The position numbers and the translations under genes were made by a program. The notes under the pieces were generated by a model that saw only the letters and a program-made list of their open reading frames with translations, was not told where the DNA came from and did no database searches. A stretch of DNA of 55,237 bases, taken from CAZIHO01 sp964538875. Its GTDB lineage: Bacteria; Pseudomonadota; Gammaproteobacteria; Chromatiales; Chromatiaceae. Position 1 is the first letter of the stretch; each line of letters begins with the position of its first letter. The DNA lies in the NCBI GenBank assembly GCA_964538875.1, contig CAZIHO010000008.1, positions 1 through 55,237 of the forward strand. The letters are read 5' to 3'. Below are positions 1 to 7,818 of this stretch, one piece after another.

Positions 1-122
1 CCCCGATCTGGGCCGTCCCGCTCCTCTGGTATCGACCTCCCGGCCCGTTGCTTGAGCGAACCAGCCCTGTCGGCCTCGGGCTAGTTATCCTGCGGGGGCG
101 GCATGTCTAGGAGTCTGTATCG

Positions 123-581
123 ATGCAAACCCACCTGTTAGCCCAAATCCACACGGACATCGACGACCGGGTGGCCACCATCCGCCGTGACCATGCCCCT
201 TGGCTCTGTGGCAAGGGTTGTGCGGCCTGTTGCCGCAATCTGGCCGGGATTCCGCTCCTGACCCCACCGGAATGGCAGTTGCTGCAGGAGGGGCTGGCGG
301 CCCTGGATGCGGAGCGGTTGGCCTGGGTGAGTCGCAATGTCGCGGCGTTGGCCAACGCCACGGCCGGTCCCCTGACCTGCCCCTTACTGGATGCGGACGC
401 GGATGCTTGCCTGGTCTATCCCCAGCGGCCGGTGGCCTGCCGCACTTACGGCTTCTATGTGCAGCGCCATCTGGGTTTGTATTGCGGGGATATCCTGGCC
501 AAGGTGGACAGCGGCGCCTACGACCTGGTGGTGTGGGGCAACCAGGATGCGGTGGACGCGGGGCTGGGGAAGCTGGGCTAG
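123..581 (+). CDS. YkgJ-type cysteine-cluster protein
   Basis: Small cytoplasmic protein (152 aa) of the YkgJ/UPF0153 type, a family predicted to chelate zinc or iron; no reaction is known. Two cysteine groups are visible: CGKGCAACC near residue 30, followed by a typical LTPPEW segment, and a second group around residues 80-105 (CPLLDADADAC, then RPVACRTYG). The ATG at 123 follows an AGGAG-like site (about 110-114). It stands alone; the gap of about 300 bases to sdhC holds the putative sdh promoter. The family assignment is firm, the role unknown. Confidence 0.85.
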   Translation: MQTHLLAQIHTDIDDRVATIRRDHAPWLCGKGCAACCRNLAGIPLLTPPEWQLLQEGLAALDAERLAWVSRNVAALANATAGPLTCPLLDADADACLVYPQRPVACRTYGFYVQRHLGLYCGDILAKVDSGAYDLVVWGNQDAVDAGLGKLG

Positions 582-786
582 GCGCGGACCCTGACCGATT
601 GGTGGCAGGCATTGGGGTACGCGCCTGCTCACCCGGCCCGCTGGGCTGGTGGCGCCGGGGAAGCGCCGGCCGGTCGCGCGGATTCCCCGGAGCAGCATGA
701 GCGGTGATGGCGAGTCGCAGGGGTGCTGGCCGCTGGTCTGGTCATTGGCGGGTTGCCAGCGAATACTGAATATTTTACGAAAATTG

Positions 787-814
787 TTGCGTTGCACAAA
801 AACGCCGTTATAGT
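787..814 (+). promoter_or_regulatory. putative sigma-70 promoter of the sdh operon
   Basis: A TTGCGT element (787-792) and a TATAGT element (809-814) are separated by 16 bases in the AT-richer stretch just before sdhC. The -10 is good and the -35 mediocre. The rest of the gap 582-880 shows nothing else I can name. Confidence 0.35.
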
Positions 815-880
815 AGCCGGGTCGGCGGGAGAAAACCCCCATCATCATATAACCATGTGTTAATACTCGAAAAAACGACT

Positions 881-1261
881 ATGACAACACGCGCAACCCG
901 GCCTGTATACCTCAATTTGCTGGAAATTAAATTACCCGTTCCTGGGTTGGTTTCCATTGGCCATCGGATCAGCGGTGTATTAATGATCCTTGCTATTCCC
1001 TTCGTGGCGTATCTGTTTGCCCTGTCCCTAGAGAACCCGGCGGGCTTTGCACAGGCCAAGGCTTTCCTGAGCCATGGCCTGGTCAAGCTGGGTCTGGTGG
1101 TGCTGTTCTGGGGCCTAGCCCACCATCTGCTGATGGGCATCCGCTATCTGTTGATTGACATGGACCATGGCGTGGATTTGGCCAGCGCCCGGGCCACCGC
1201 CTGGGGCGCCGGTATCGGCGGCCTGGTCATCACGCTGCTGTTCCTGGGGGTGCTGCTATGA
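881..1261 (+). CDS. sdhC: succinate dehydrogenase cytochrome b556 subunit SdhC
   Basis: Membrane anchor subunit of complex II. With SdhD it binds heme b and ubiquinone and holds SdhAB to the inner membrane. The segment GLVSIGHRISGVLM is the family signature before helix 1; the helix-2 region has HHLLMGIRYLLIDMDHG, where the conserved heme-ligand His lies. Three membrane helices are visible. I start at ATG 881 (126 aa) because the family N-terminus begins shortly before the RP motif; a GTG at 857 would add eight residues. The stop overlaps sdhD by four bases (ATGA), so translation is probably coupled. Confidence 0.93.
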   Translation: MTTRATRPVYLNLLEIKLPVPGLVSIGHRISGVLMILAIPFVAYLFALSLENPAGFAQAKAFLSHGLVKLGLVVLFWGLAHHLLMGIRYLLIDMDHGVDLASARATAWGAGIGGLVITLLFLGVLL

Positions 1262-1602
1262 GCCGTCAAGCGACTGGCCTGCGGGCCTGGCTGTTTCAGC
1301 GTATCAGCGCCGTTTATTTGGCGCTGTTCAGTCTGGTGCTGGTCTGGCGTCTGCTGGTACAACCGCCGGCGGATTACGGCGTCTGGCGGGCCTGGGTGGG
1401 CACCCCCTGGGTCAGCGCTGGGCTGTTCCTGTTCATCGTGGCGCTGCTGGTCCACATGTGGGTGGGATTGCGGGATGTGTTGATCGACTACATCCACCCC
1501 GTGGGGCTGCGGCTAGTGCTGCTGACCCTGTTCGCCCTGGGTTTCCTGGCGAGCGGTTATTGGGCCTTGCAGGCCCTGATCCTGGCCCATCTGGGCGCCT
1601 GA
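1258..1602 (+). CDS. sdhD: succinate dehydrogenase membrane anchor SdhD
   Basis: Second small membrane anchor of complex II (114 aa, three hydrophobic helices). The motif HMWVGLRDVLIDYIHP in the second helix and loop matches the family heme His and the Asp-Tyr pair at the quinone site. It begins inside the sdhC stop codon and is followed after 15 bases by sdhA, the standard sdhCDAB order. Confidence 0.92.
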   Translation: MSRQATGLRAWLFQRISAVYLALFSLVLVWRLLVQPPADYGVWRAWVGTPWVSAGLFLFIVALLVHMWVGLRDVLIDYIHPVGLRLVLLTLFALGFLASGYWALQALILAHLGA

Positions 1603-1617
1603 GCAAGGGTCCCGACC

Positions 1618-3381
1618 ATGGCTTTAGCAAAACGACGTTTTGATACCCTGATCATCGGCGCCGGTGGCGCCGGTTTGAATGCTGCGCTCCAATTGGCCAA
1701 AGCTGATTCGCGGGTGGCGGTGGTTTCCAAGGTGTTTCCCACCCGCTCCCATACGGTGGCGGCCCAGGGCGGCGTGAACGCGGCGCTGGCCAATATGATG
1801 CCGGATAGCTGGCATTGGCATATGTTCGACACCATCAAGGGGTCCGACTATCTGGGGGACCAGGACGCCATCGAATTCATGTGCCGGGAAGCGGTGCCCA
1901 CGGTGTATGAGCTGGAACACGCCGGCGTGCCCTTCTCCCGGATCGACAATGGCAAGATCTACCAGCGGCCCTTCGGCGGCCAAAGCCAAAACTTCGGCGG
2001 CGCCCAGGCAGCCCGGACTTGTGCGGCGGCGGACCGCACCGGCCACGCCATCCTGCATACCCTCTATCAGCAGAACATCCGGTCCCGGACCCATTTCTTC
2101 GACGAATACTTCGCCATCGATCTGATCCGGGACCAGGAAGGCGCTTGCATCGGCGCCCTGGTGCTGGAAATGGAAACCGGCGAACCCCTGTTGATCGAGG
2201 CCCGCGCCACCCTGCTGGCCACCGGCGGTTGTGGCCAGGTGTTCCGCACCACATCCAACGCCCACATCAATACCGGCGACGGTATGGCCATGGCGTTGCG
2301 GGCCGGCGTGCCCCTGATGGACATGGAATTCTTCCAGTTCCATCCCACTGGCATCGCCGGGCGGGGCATGTTGATTACCGAGGGCGTGCGGGGCGAGGGC
2401 GGTTATTTGCTCAACCAGTCCGGCGAACGCTTCATGGAGCGTTATGCGCCCCGGGCCAAGGACTTGGCCAGCCGGGACGTGGTGTCCCGGGCCATCGTCA
2501 CCGAAGTCAAGGAGGGCCGGGGTTGTGGTCCGGACAAGGACCATGTGCTGCTCAAGCTGGATCACCTGGGCGAGGAAGTGATCGCCAAGCGCCTGCCCGG
2601 CATCCGGGAAAGTTCCCGCATCTTTGCCGGCATCGACCCGGCCCGGGAGCCGATCCCCGTGTTTCCCACCGCCCACTATGTGATGGGCGGGATTCCCACC
2701 GATCGCTTCGGCCGGGTATTGGCACCCAATCAGAATGGCACCGAGGAAGTGGTGCCGGGCCTGTACGCGGCGGGTGAGTGCGCCTGCGTGTCGGTGCATG
2801 GTGCCAATCGCTTGGGCGGTAACTCCCTGCTGGACATCCTGGTATTCGGACGGGCATCCGGCTTGGACATCATCGAACGCCTCAAGGATGGCCGTGCCCA
2901 CCGGGATCTGGACGAGTCCGCCGTGGAGCAAGCCATGGCCCGGCTGTCCCGCTGGGACCAGAAGGGCGACGGCATCTCGGTGCGGAGTCTGCGGGACGAA
3001 TTCCGCAAGGCCATGGAGGATCACGCCGGCGTGTTCCGTACCGAGGACGTGATGCAAGAGGGGGTGGAGCGGGTGCGGGCGCTGCGGGACAAACTGCCCG
3101 ACGTGCGCCTCAAGGACCAGAGCCGGATATTCAACAGCGCCCGGGTGGAAGCCCTGGAGTTGGAAAATCTGATCGACGTGGGGATCGCCATCGCCAACTC
3201 GGCCTTGGCCCGCAAGGAAAGCCGGGGTGCCCATTCCCGGCCGGATTATCCCCAGCGGGACGACGCCAACTGGCTGAAGCACACCCTGTTTTACCGGGCA
3301 GGGGAGCGCTTGGAGTACAAGCCGGTCTGTATCCAACCCCTGACCGTGGAATCCTTCGCGCCCAAGGAACGGGTTTACTGA
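1618..3381 (+). CDS. sdhA: succinate dehydrogenase flavoprotein subunit SdhA
   Basis: Catalytic subunit of complex II (587 aa, normal length); it oxidises succinate to fumarate and passes electrons to covalently bound FAD. Visible: the Rossmann motif IIGAGGAGLNAALQLA at the N-terminus; TRSHTVAAQGG, which contains the His that carries FAD; QFHPTGIAG; and the C-terminal ANRLGGNSLLDILVFGRA. The nearby sdhE encodes the factor that helps attach FAD. A long open frame on the opposite strand (1624-3393) is a GC-driven shadow. Confidence 0.97.
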   Translation: MALAKRRFDTLIIGAGGAGLNAALQLAKADSRVAVVSKVFPTRSHTVAAQGGVNAALANMMPDSWHWHMFDTIKGSDYLGDQDAIEFMCREAVPTVYELEHAGVPFSRIDNGKIYQRPFGGQSQNFGGAQAARTCAAADRTGHAILHTLYQQNIRSRTHFFDEYFAIDLIRDQEGACIGALVLEMETGEPLLIEARATLLATGGCGQVFRTTSNAHINTGDGMAMALRAGVPLMDMEFFQFHPTGIAGRGMLITEGVRGEGGYLLNQSGERFMERYAPRAKDLASRDVVSRAIVTEVKEGRGCGPDKDHVLLKLDHLGEEVIAKRLPGIRESSRIFAGIDPAREPIPVFPTAHYVMGGIPTDRFGRVLAPNQNGTEEVVPGLYAAGECACVSVHGANRLGGNSLLDILVFGRASGLDIIERLKDGRAHRDLDESAVEQAMARLSRWDQKGDGISVRSLRDEFRKAMEDHAGVFRTEDVMQEGVERVRALRDKLPDVRLKDQSRIFNSARVEALELENLIDVGIAIANSALARKESRGAHSRPDYPQRDDANWLKHTLFYRAGERLEYKPVCIQPLTVESFAPKERVY

Positions 3382-3391
3382 GGACCAGCCC

Positions 3392-4084
3392 ATGAAATTC
3401 CGAGTCTATCGTTTCAACCCGGAGCAGGATGCCAAGCCGCGCATCCAGGAATATGAGATCGCGACCCGGCGCGGCATGATGCTGCGGGACGCCCTGATGG
3501 AAGTGCAGCGCCAGGATGAGTCGTTCGCCTTTCGCCATTCCTGCGGCGAGGGCGTGTGCGGGTCCGATGGCGTCAACGTCAACGGCCGCAACTGCCTGTC
3601 CTGCATCACCCTGGTGGAGGACCTCAAGGAGCCGGTGGAGGTACGTCCCCTGCCGGGCCGGCCGGTGATCCGGGACCTGGTGGTGGACATGAGTCAGTTC
3701 TACGACCAGTACCGGGCGGTGCGGCCCTACCTGATCCACCAGGACGCGGTGCCAGAGACGGAAGTGCTCCAGTCCCCCGCCGACCGGGATAAGCTGGACG
3801 GGCTGTATGAGTGCATCATGTGCGCCTGCTGCTCCACCTCCTGTCCCTCGTTTTGGTGGAACCCGGAAAAATTCCACGGCCCCCAGGCGTTGTTGACTGC
3901 CTGGCGCTTCCTGGCCGATAGCCGGGATCAGGCCACCGATGAGCGTCTGGATGCCTTGGAAGGCCCCTACAAACTGTTCCGCTGCCACACCATCATGAAC
4001 TGTGTGGAAGCCTGCCCCAAGGGCCTCAATCCCACCCGGGCCATCGGCTTGATTAAGGAATTGATGCTCAAGAATGCCATCTGA
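3392..4084 (+). CDS. sdhB: succinate dehydrogenase iron-sulfur subunit SdhB
   Basis: Electron-transfer subunit of complex II (230 aa) with three Fe-S clusters. The [2Fe-2S] motif reads SCGEGVCGSDGVNVNGRNCLSC; the Asp in place of a third Cys is the variant also found in E. coli SdhB, while the extra Cys before LSC is uncommon. The [4Fe-4S] motif is CIMCACCSTSCP and the [3Fe-4S] region has CHTIMNCVEACPKGLNP. It starts 10 bases after sdhA and overlaps sdhE by 11 bases. Confidence 0.97.
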   Translation: MKFRVYRFNPEQDAKPRIQEYEIATRRGMMLRDALMEVQRQDESFAFRHSCGEGVCGSDGVNVNGRNCLSCITLVEDLKEPVEVRPLPGRPVIRDLVVDMSQFYDQYRAVRPYLIHQDAVPETEVLQSPADRDKLDGLYECIMCACCSTSCPSFWWNPEKFHGPQALLTAWRFLADSRDQATDERLDALEGPYKLFRCHTIMNCVEACPKGLNPTRAIGLIKELMLKNAI

Positions 4085-4334
4085 CGCTGCACCAGGTCCG
4101 GCGTCGCCGGACCTGGGCCGGTTACGCTGGCAGTGCCGGCGGGGAATGCTGGAGCTGGATTTGCTGCTCCGGGATTTCCTCGACCAACACTACCAGGAAT
4201 TGCCGGCTACCCAGCAAGCGGCGTTCGTCCGCTTGCTGGGTAGTCCGGATCCATTGCTCTATGACTGGTTGATGGGGCATGGCGCCCCGGAGGATGTCGA
4301 ACTGAGAGAACTGGTGACTTTACTGCGGAAGTAG
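4074..4334 (+). CDS. sdhE: FAD assembly factor SdhE
   Basis: Small protein (86 aa) of the SdhE/YgfY/CptB family, needed for covalent FAD attachment to SdhA. The RGMLELD segment near residue 23 is the family RGxxE motif that contacts the flavoprotein. C-terminal LLRxFLDQHY and LLGxxDPxLYDWLMG segments are also typical. It overlaps the 3' end of sdhB, so its synthesis is coupled to that of complex II. Confidence 0.93.
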   Translation: MPSDAAPGPASPDLGRLRWQCRRGMLELDLLLRDFLDQHYQELPATQQAAFVRLLGSPDPLLYDWLMGHGAPEDVELRELVTLLRK

Positions 4335-4344
4335 GACTTTTAGG

Positions 4345-4545
4345 ATGTTTAAGTTTGTTGTTGTACTTTGGGGTGGATTGATGGGCAGATTTGGAAGGCT
4401 CCTGATGGCTCTGTTCGGCCGGACAACTCCTGTCCCGGTGCCGGTTGCCGATGACAAGACCAAGCGCCACGGGCGCCAAGGGTCCAACGGTTCCGCTGTG
4501 CGGGCTGGGCGGCGCAAGTCTGCTCTTTACAACGGCCCCTTTTAG
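4345..4545 (+). CDS. possible small hydrophobic-start protein
   Basis: Open frame of 66 codons between sdhE and ygfX. ATG 4345 follows GTAGGA (4331-4336) at a good distance. The first 25 residues are hydrophobic (FKFVVVLWGGLMGRFGRLLM), the rest basic. The first 70 bases are more AT-rich than the neighbours, unlike the shadow frames. I recognise no family. It could instead be leader sequence of ygfX, which is in the same frame after this stop codon. Confidence 0.3.
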   Translation: MFKFVVVLWGGLMGRFGRLLMALFGRTTPVPVPVADDKTKRHGRQGSNGSAVRAGRRKSALYNGPF

Positions 4546-4560
4546 CCCGCTGCTCGCCAG

Positions 4561-5037
4561 TTGCCGGGCGCCGCTTCCTTCGTTCCCTTGCGGATCAGCC
4601 CCAGCCGGTCCTGCTGGCTGGGCTGGTTTTTGGTTGCTAGCCATGGCCTGGCCCTCGCCGGGCTGCTACTGGGGCCCTGGCCCTGGTGGGGTCAGGCCTT
4701 GCTGGGTGCCCTGGTGCTGGCCCATCTGCTGCTAGCCGCTCTCGGACCCTGGCTGCGGCGCCTGCCCTGGTCGATTGTCGCCGCCCAGTGGGATGGTCAG
4801 GGCCCCTGGACCCTGACCCTATCGTCGGGCGCCCAGGTGGAGGGGCGCTTGTTGGCGGATAGCCTGGTCACCCTGCCCCTGATCCTGCTCAATTTCCGGG
4901 CCGGTCGTTGGCGCCGCCTGACCCTGATTCTCCCGCCCGACGCCCTGCCTGCGGATAGTTCCCGGCGCCTGCGGGCCGCATTGCGCATGGCCCCGCAAGC
5001 CAGGCGCCTGGACAAGACCGCCACCACCACCCACTAG
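4561..5037 (+). CDS. ygfX: YgfX/CptA family membrane protein
   Basis: About 158 aa: an N-terminal PLRISPSR segment, two membrane helices (roughly residues 20-38 and 43-62), then a soluble part with a WxLTLxxG strand pattern. This matches YgfX, the usual partner gene of sdhE (described as CptA of a toxin-antitoxin pair, a reading that is debated since SdhE has a flavinylation role). No ATG with a ribosome site is present; TTG 4561 or TTG 4588 are the possible starts, so the 5' end is uncertain. Confidence 0.75.
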   Translation: MPGAASFVPLRISPSRSCWLGWFLVASHGLALAGLLLGPWPWWGQALLGALVLAHLLLAALGPWLRRLPWSIVAAQWDGQGPWTLTLSSGAQVEGRLLADSLVTLPLILLNFRAGRWRRLTLILPPDALPADSSRRLRAALRMAPQARRLDKTATTTH

Positions 5038-5202
5038 ACCCCTGCTTGGTCTGACCGCCCTGCCACGGAGTCGACTTTTGACGCCTTGAGTTCTTGACGG
5101 GCCTGATACAGGGTTCGATACTGGCCAGCCTGCTTGTTGACTTAGGGGGCGCGCGGTTCGCCGGGCGTCTGGGGTTGGGCCAATCACCGGAGGGGATGCA
5201 AA

Positions 5203-6324
5203 ATGACGAATTTAGTAGGTCGGGGCGGCGTGGCGGCGGTTGCGCTCACCCTGCTTGGGATGTCCTGGACTGCTTGGGGGGACCAGGCCAGCGCCGTATC
5301 CGGGGACGGCCCGGTGGGTTGGCGGGTTCAACGTGCCGCCGACGGTAGCGTGATTCTGGCCCCTCAGGACGGCCAGGCAAACGGTGCCCAGGCCCACGGG
5401 GACGGGGATTGGCAGACCCTGGTCAGTACCCTGGAAGCCAGCGGCTGGCGGGTAGAACGGGACGCGGGCGAGGCGGTCAATCTGTATCCGGGAACCGCGC
5501 CCAAACCGGCGCCACCATCCCCGGCGGCGCCGCCAGAGCCGGACGGGAAGCGGCTCAGCCCGGCTCAGGTGGAGGAACTGATGGCGGCGCGGGGCTGGAA
5601 GGTTGCCCGGGATTCAAACGGGAATTTGATCCTGGAACCCCAGGCCAAGCCGGCCCCGGCCAAGGACCCGGTCAAGCCGGCGGACCCGCCAGCGCGCCAG
5701 GATGTCCCTGCCACCCAGGCTGGCGCGGCGGCCGAGCCGCCAGCGCCGTTTGCGGACCCTGCTCCGGAGACCAGCGCGGCCGGGCTCGACTTTGAGCAAG
5801 CCAAGCAAATCCTGGAGAAGCGCGGTTGGCGGGTGGAGCGCCAGCCCGGCGGGGATCTGATTCTGACGCCGGCGGCCAAGGATCAGCCTGCCAAGCCGGC
5901 TGCCTGGGCGCCGCCGGTCGCCCAGCGGGAGGGCGAGGCGGACCGCCTGATTTCTTTCGATCAGGTCCAGGGTCTGCTGGCGAGCCGGGGCTGGAATCTG
6001 TCCCGGGATCCGGCCAGTAACCTAGAGCTGGTACCCGCCAAGCCGGATGCCAGCGGCGGCGCTATGGCCTGCGCCGGCTGGCGGCCGGACGCCACTCAGC
6101 TCGCCAAGGACAAAATCGCCCTGCCGTTGGATTCGGACTGGAACGCCCATGTGCTGGCGGATATCTGGCTTCGTGCTCAGGGTGGTACGGACCGGGTGGT
6201 GGGCGCCGTGCGCAGGATCAACCGGGTCTACCTGGTCAGTATCCTGGAGCGGGGCACGCCCAGCCGCCTAGCCACCCAAGTGTCGATTCGCCAGCGGGAC
6301 GGCTGCGTCATGGATTTGCTCTAA
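5203..6324 (+). CDS. exported protein with five GW repeats, unknown
   Basis: 373 aa. An N-terminal signal peptide (basic start, hydrophobic stretch to about residue 22, TAWG cleavage region) points to the periplasm or outer membrane. Five copies of a short unit follow, with GW at residues 39, 81, 131, 208 and 263: GW-x-[VL]-x-R-D...[NSD]-[LV]-x-L-x-P. Four of them are preceded by a short predicted helix (for example AQVEELMAARGW). Pro/Ala-rich linkers separate units 2-5. The last 85 residues form a different domain with two Cys (MACAGWRP and RDGCVMDLL) that may form a disulfide. I recognise no family. It appears monocistronic; the start has AGGGGATGC upstream. Confidence 0.85.
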   Translation: MTNLVGRGGVAAVALTLLGMSWTAWGDQASAVSGDGPVGWRVQRAADGSVILAPQDGQANGAQAHGDGDWQTLVSTLEASGWRVERDAGEAVNLYPGTAPKPAPPSPAAPPEPDGKRLSPAQVEELMAARGWKVARDSNGNLILEPQAKPAPAKDPVKPADPPARQDVPATQAGAAAEPPAPFADPAPETSAAGLDFEQAKQILEKRGWRVERQPGGDLILTPAAKDQPAKPAAWAPPVAQREGEADRLISFDQVQGLLASRGWNLSRDPASNLELVPAKPDASGGAMACAGWRPDATQLAKDKIALPLDSDWNAHVLADIWLRAQGGTDRVVGAVRRINRVYLVSILERGTPSRLATQVSIRQRDGCVMDLL

Positions 6325-6333
6325 GCCGTTGCG

Positions 6334-6350
6334 GGGCCACCCGGTGGCCC
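6334..6350. terminator. GC-rich hairpin after the GW-repeat gene
   Basis: A GGGCCA/TGGCCC stem with a five-base loop lies about 10 bases after the stop codon, with no T run. A second, longer imperfect hairpin follows at about 6377-6410. Either may end or protect the transcript. Confidence 0.3.
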
Positions 6351-6545
6351 AAGGCTGTTCCTAGGGCCGCCGCGCCAGGGGCCGCCATCCGCTGGAGGTG
6401 GCGGTGCCCCTGGGTCCAGGCCGCCCGGCCAACAAAGACCCGCTATTTACCCGTGATTCCCTCGCCTGGTCGCCAAGGTTAAACTGGGCTCCGCCTGGGG
6501 CAAAGAGGCTCCAGGTTGCCACCCGCTTCGGTCACAGGGGGTTTC

Positions 6546-7745
6546 ATGGGCGCTCGATGTTGCAACAAAGCTCGCTTGGGGGGCTGGCTGGCGTTGGTCC
6601 TGGTGCTGGTGGGCTGCGGGCCCCAGGGTCCGTCGCCCGGGGCTGATTCAGGCATCATGGGCGAAGTCCAAATCGTCCGCCTGGGCTTTGCCGCACCCCT
6701 CACCGGTCCCCAGGCCCATTACGGCAAGGAGATGGGCAACGGCGTGCTGCTGGCGGTGGAGGAAATCAATGGGGAGGCGCCCCGCATCGGTGGCGGGCCG
6801 GTACGTTTCGAGCTGCTGTCCGAGGACGACCAGGCGGATCCCAAGCAGGGTCCCCTGGTGGCGCAAAAGCTGCTGGATGCCGGCATTCGCGGCATGCTCG
6901 GCCATTTTAATTCCGGAACCAGTATCCCGGCTGCCAGGCTCTACGCCGCAGCGGGAGTTCCCCAATTGGCCATGGCCACGGCGCCCGCCTATACCGCCGG
7001 GGGCTACCGGACCACTTTCCGCATGATGACCAACGACCAGCAACAGGGCGGCATCTTGGGTCGTTTTCTGGTGGAACGGCTGGGCGTGCGGCGCCTGGCC
7101 CTGATCGACGACCGCACCGCCTATGGGCAAGGGCTGGCGGACCAGGTGCGGCAAGCTGCCCAGGCCGCCGGCGCGGAAATCGTGGCGCGGGAATACACCC
7201 ACGACAAGGCCAGCGATTTTCTGGCCATTCTTACCAACATCAAGGCGGCGGACCCGGATGGGCTATTCTTCGGCGGTGCGGATGTCCAGGCCGGGCCCAT
7301 GGTGCGCCAACTGCGCCAACTGGGCATGGGGCTGACCTTCGTGGGCGGGGAAATGCTCAAGTCCCCGACCTTTCTCAAGTTGGCGGGCGACGCGGGCGAG
7401 GGCACCATCGCGTCTCTGGCTGGGCTGCCCTTGGAGCGCATGCCCGGCGGTCCAGCCTACGGAGAGCGCTATCTGGCCCGCTTCGGAATGCCGGTAGAGA
7501 CTTACTCGCCCTACGCCTACGATGCCACCCGGGTGCTGGTGGAGGCCATGCGGCGGGCGGACTCCACGGAACCGGCCGTCTATCTCCCGGTGTTGGCCCA
7601 AATCCAGACGGCGGGGGTCACGTCCGGGCGGATCGCCTATGACCAACAGGGCGATCTTCGGGACAGCCCCATCACCCTCTACCGGGTGGAACAGGGGCAG
7701 TGGCGGGTGCTGGAGACGGCCGGCGCGGTCCAAGCGGGGCGTTGA
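6546..7745 (+). CDS. LivJ-like periplasmic binding lipoprotein
   Basis: Substrate-binding protein of the branched-chain amino-acid/amide ABC class (Peripla_BP_6 fold), 399 aa from ATG 6546, which follows AGGGGG. The lipobox LVLVGC near residue 20 predicts a lipid-anchored periplasmic protein. The body opens with VRLGFAAPLTGPQAHYGKEM, the usual LivJ start, and has the two-lobe pattern (RTTFRMMTNDQQQG, then LIDDRTAYGQGLADQV). No permease or ATPase genes lie next to it, so it is an orphan. It may work with a transporter elsewhere or act as a sensor. Confidence 0.88.
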   Translation: MGARCCNKARLGGWLALVLVLVGCGPQGPSPGADSGIMGEVQIVRLGFAAPLTGPQAHYGKEMGNGVLLAVEEINGEAPRIGGGPVRFELLSEDDQADPKQGPLVAQKLLDAGIRGMLGHFNSGTSIPAARLYAAAGVPQLAMATAPAYTAGGYRTTFRMMTNDQQQGGILGRFLVERLGVRRLALIDDRTAYGQGLADQVRQAAQAAGAEIVAREYTHDKASDFLAILTNIKAADPDGLFFGGADVQAGPMVRQLRQLGMGLTFVGGEMLKSPTFLKLAGDAGEGTIASLAGLPLERMPGGPAYGERYLARFGMPVETYSPYAYDATRVLVEAMRRADSTEPAVYLPVLAQIQTAGVTSGRIAYDQQGDLRDSPITLYRVEQGQWRVLETAGAVQAGR

Positions 7746-7762
7746 ATTTCTAGAGCCGGGAA

Positions 7763-7792
7763 CCCCCACGGCGCCCAAGGGCGCCGTGGGGG
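7763..7792 (+). terminator. perfect 14-bp inverted repeat before glmM
   Basis: Arms 7763-7776 and 7779-7792 are exact reverse complements around AA, giving a very stable GC-rich stem with an effective four-base loop. It lies 20 bases after the binding-protein gene and 26 bases before glmM. No T run follows, so it may be a factor-dependent terminator, an RNA-stability element or a processing site. Confidence 0.5.
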
Positions 7793-7818
7793 CCGGGGTT
7801 TGCCTTCAAGGGGGGGTC

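Noticed and set aside
1624..3393. 589-codon open frame antisense to sdhA
   Set aside because: GC-rich codon bias opens the opposite frame; the translation is low-complexity Gly/His/Gln-rich with no ribosome site, and sdhA is certain.
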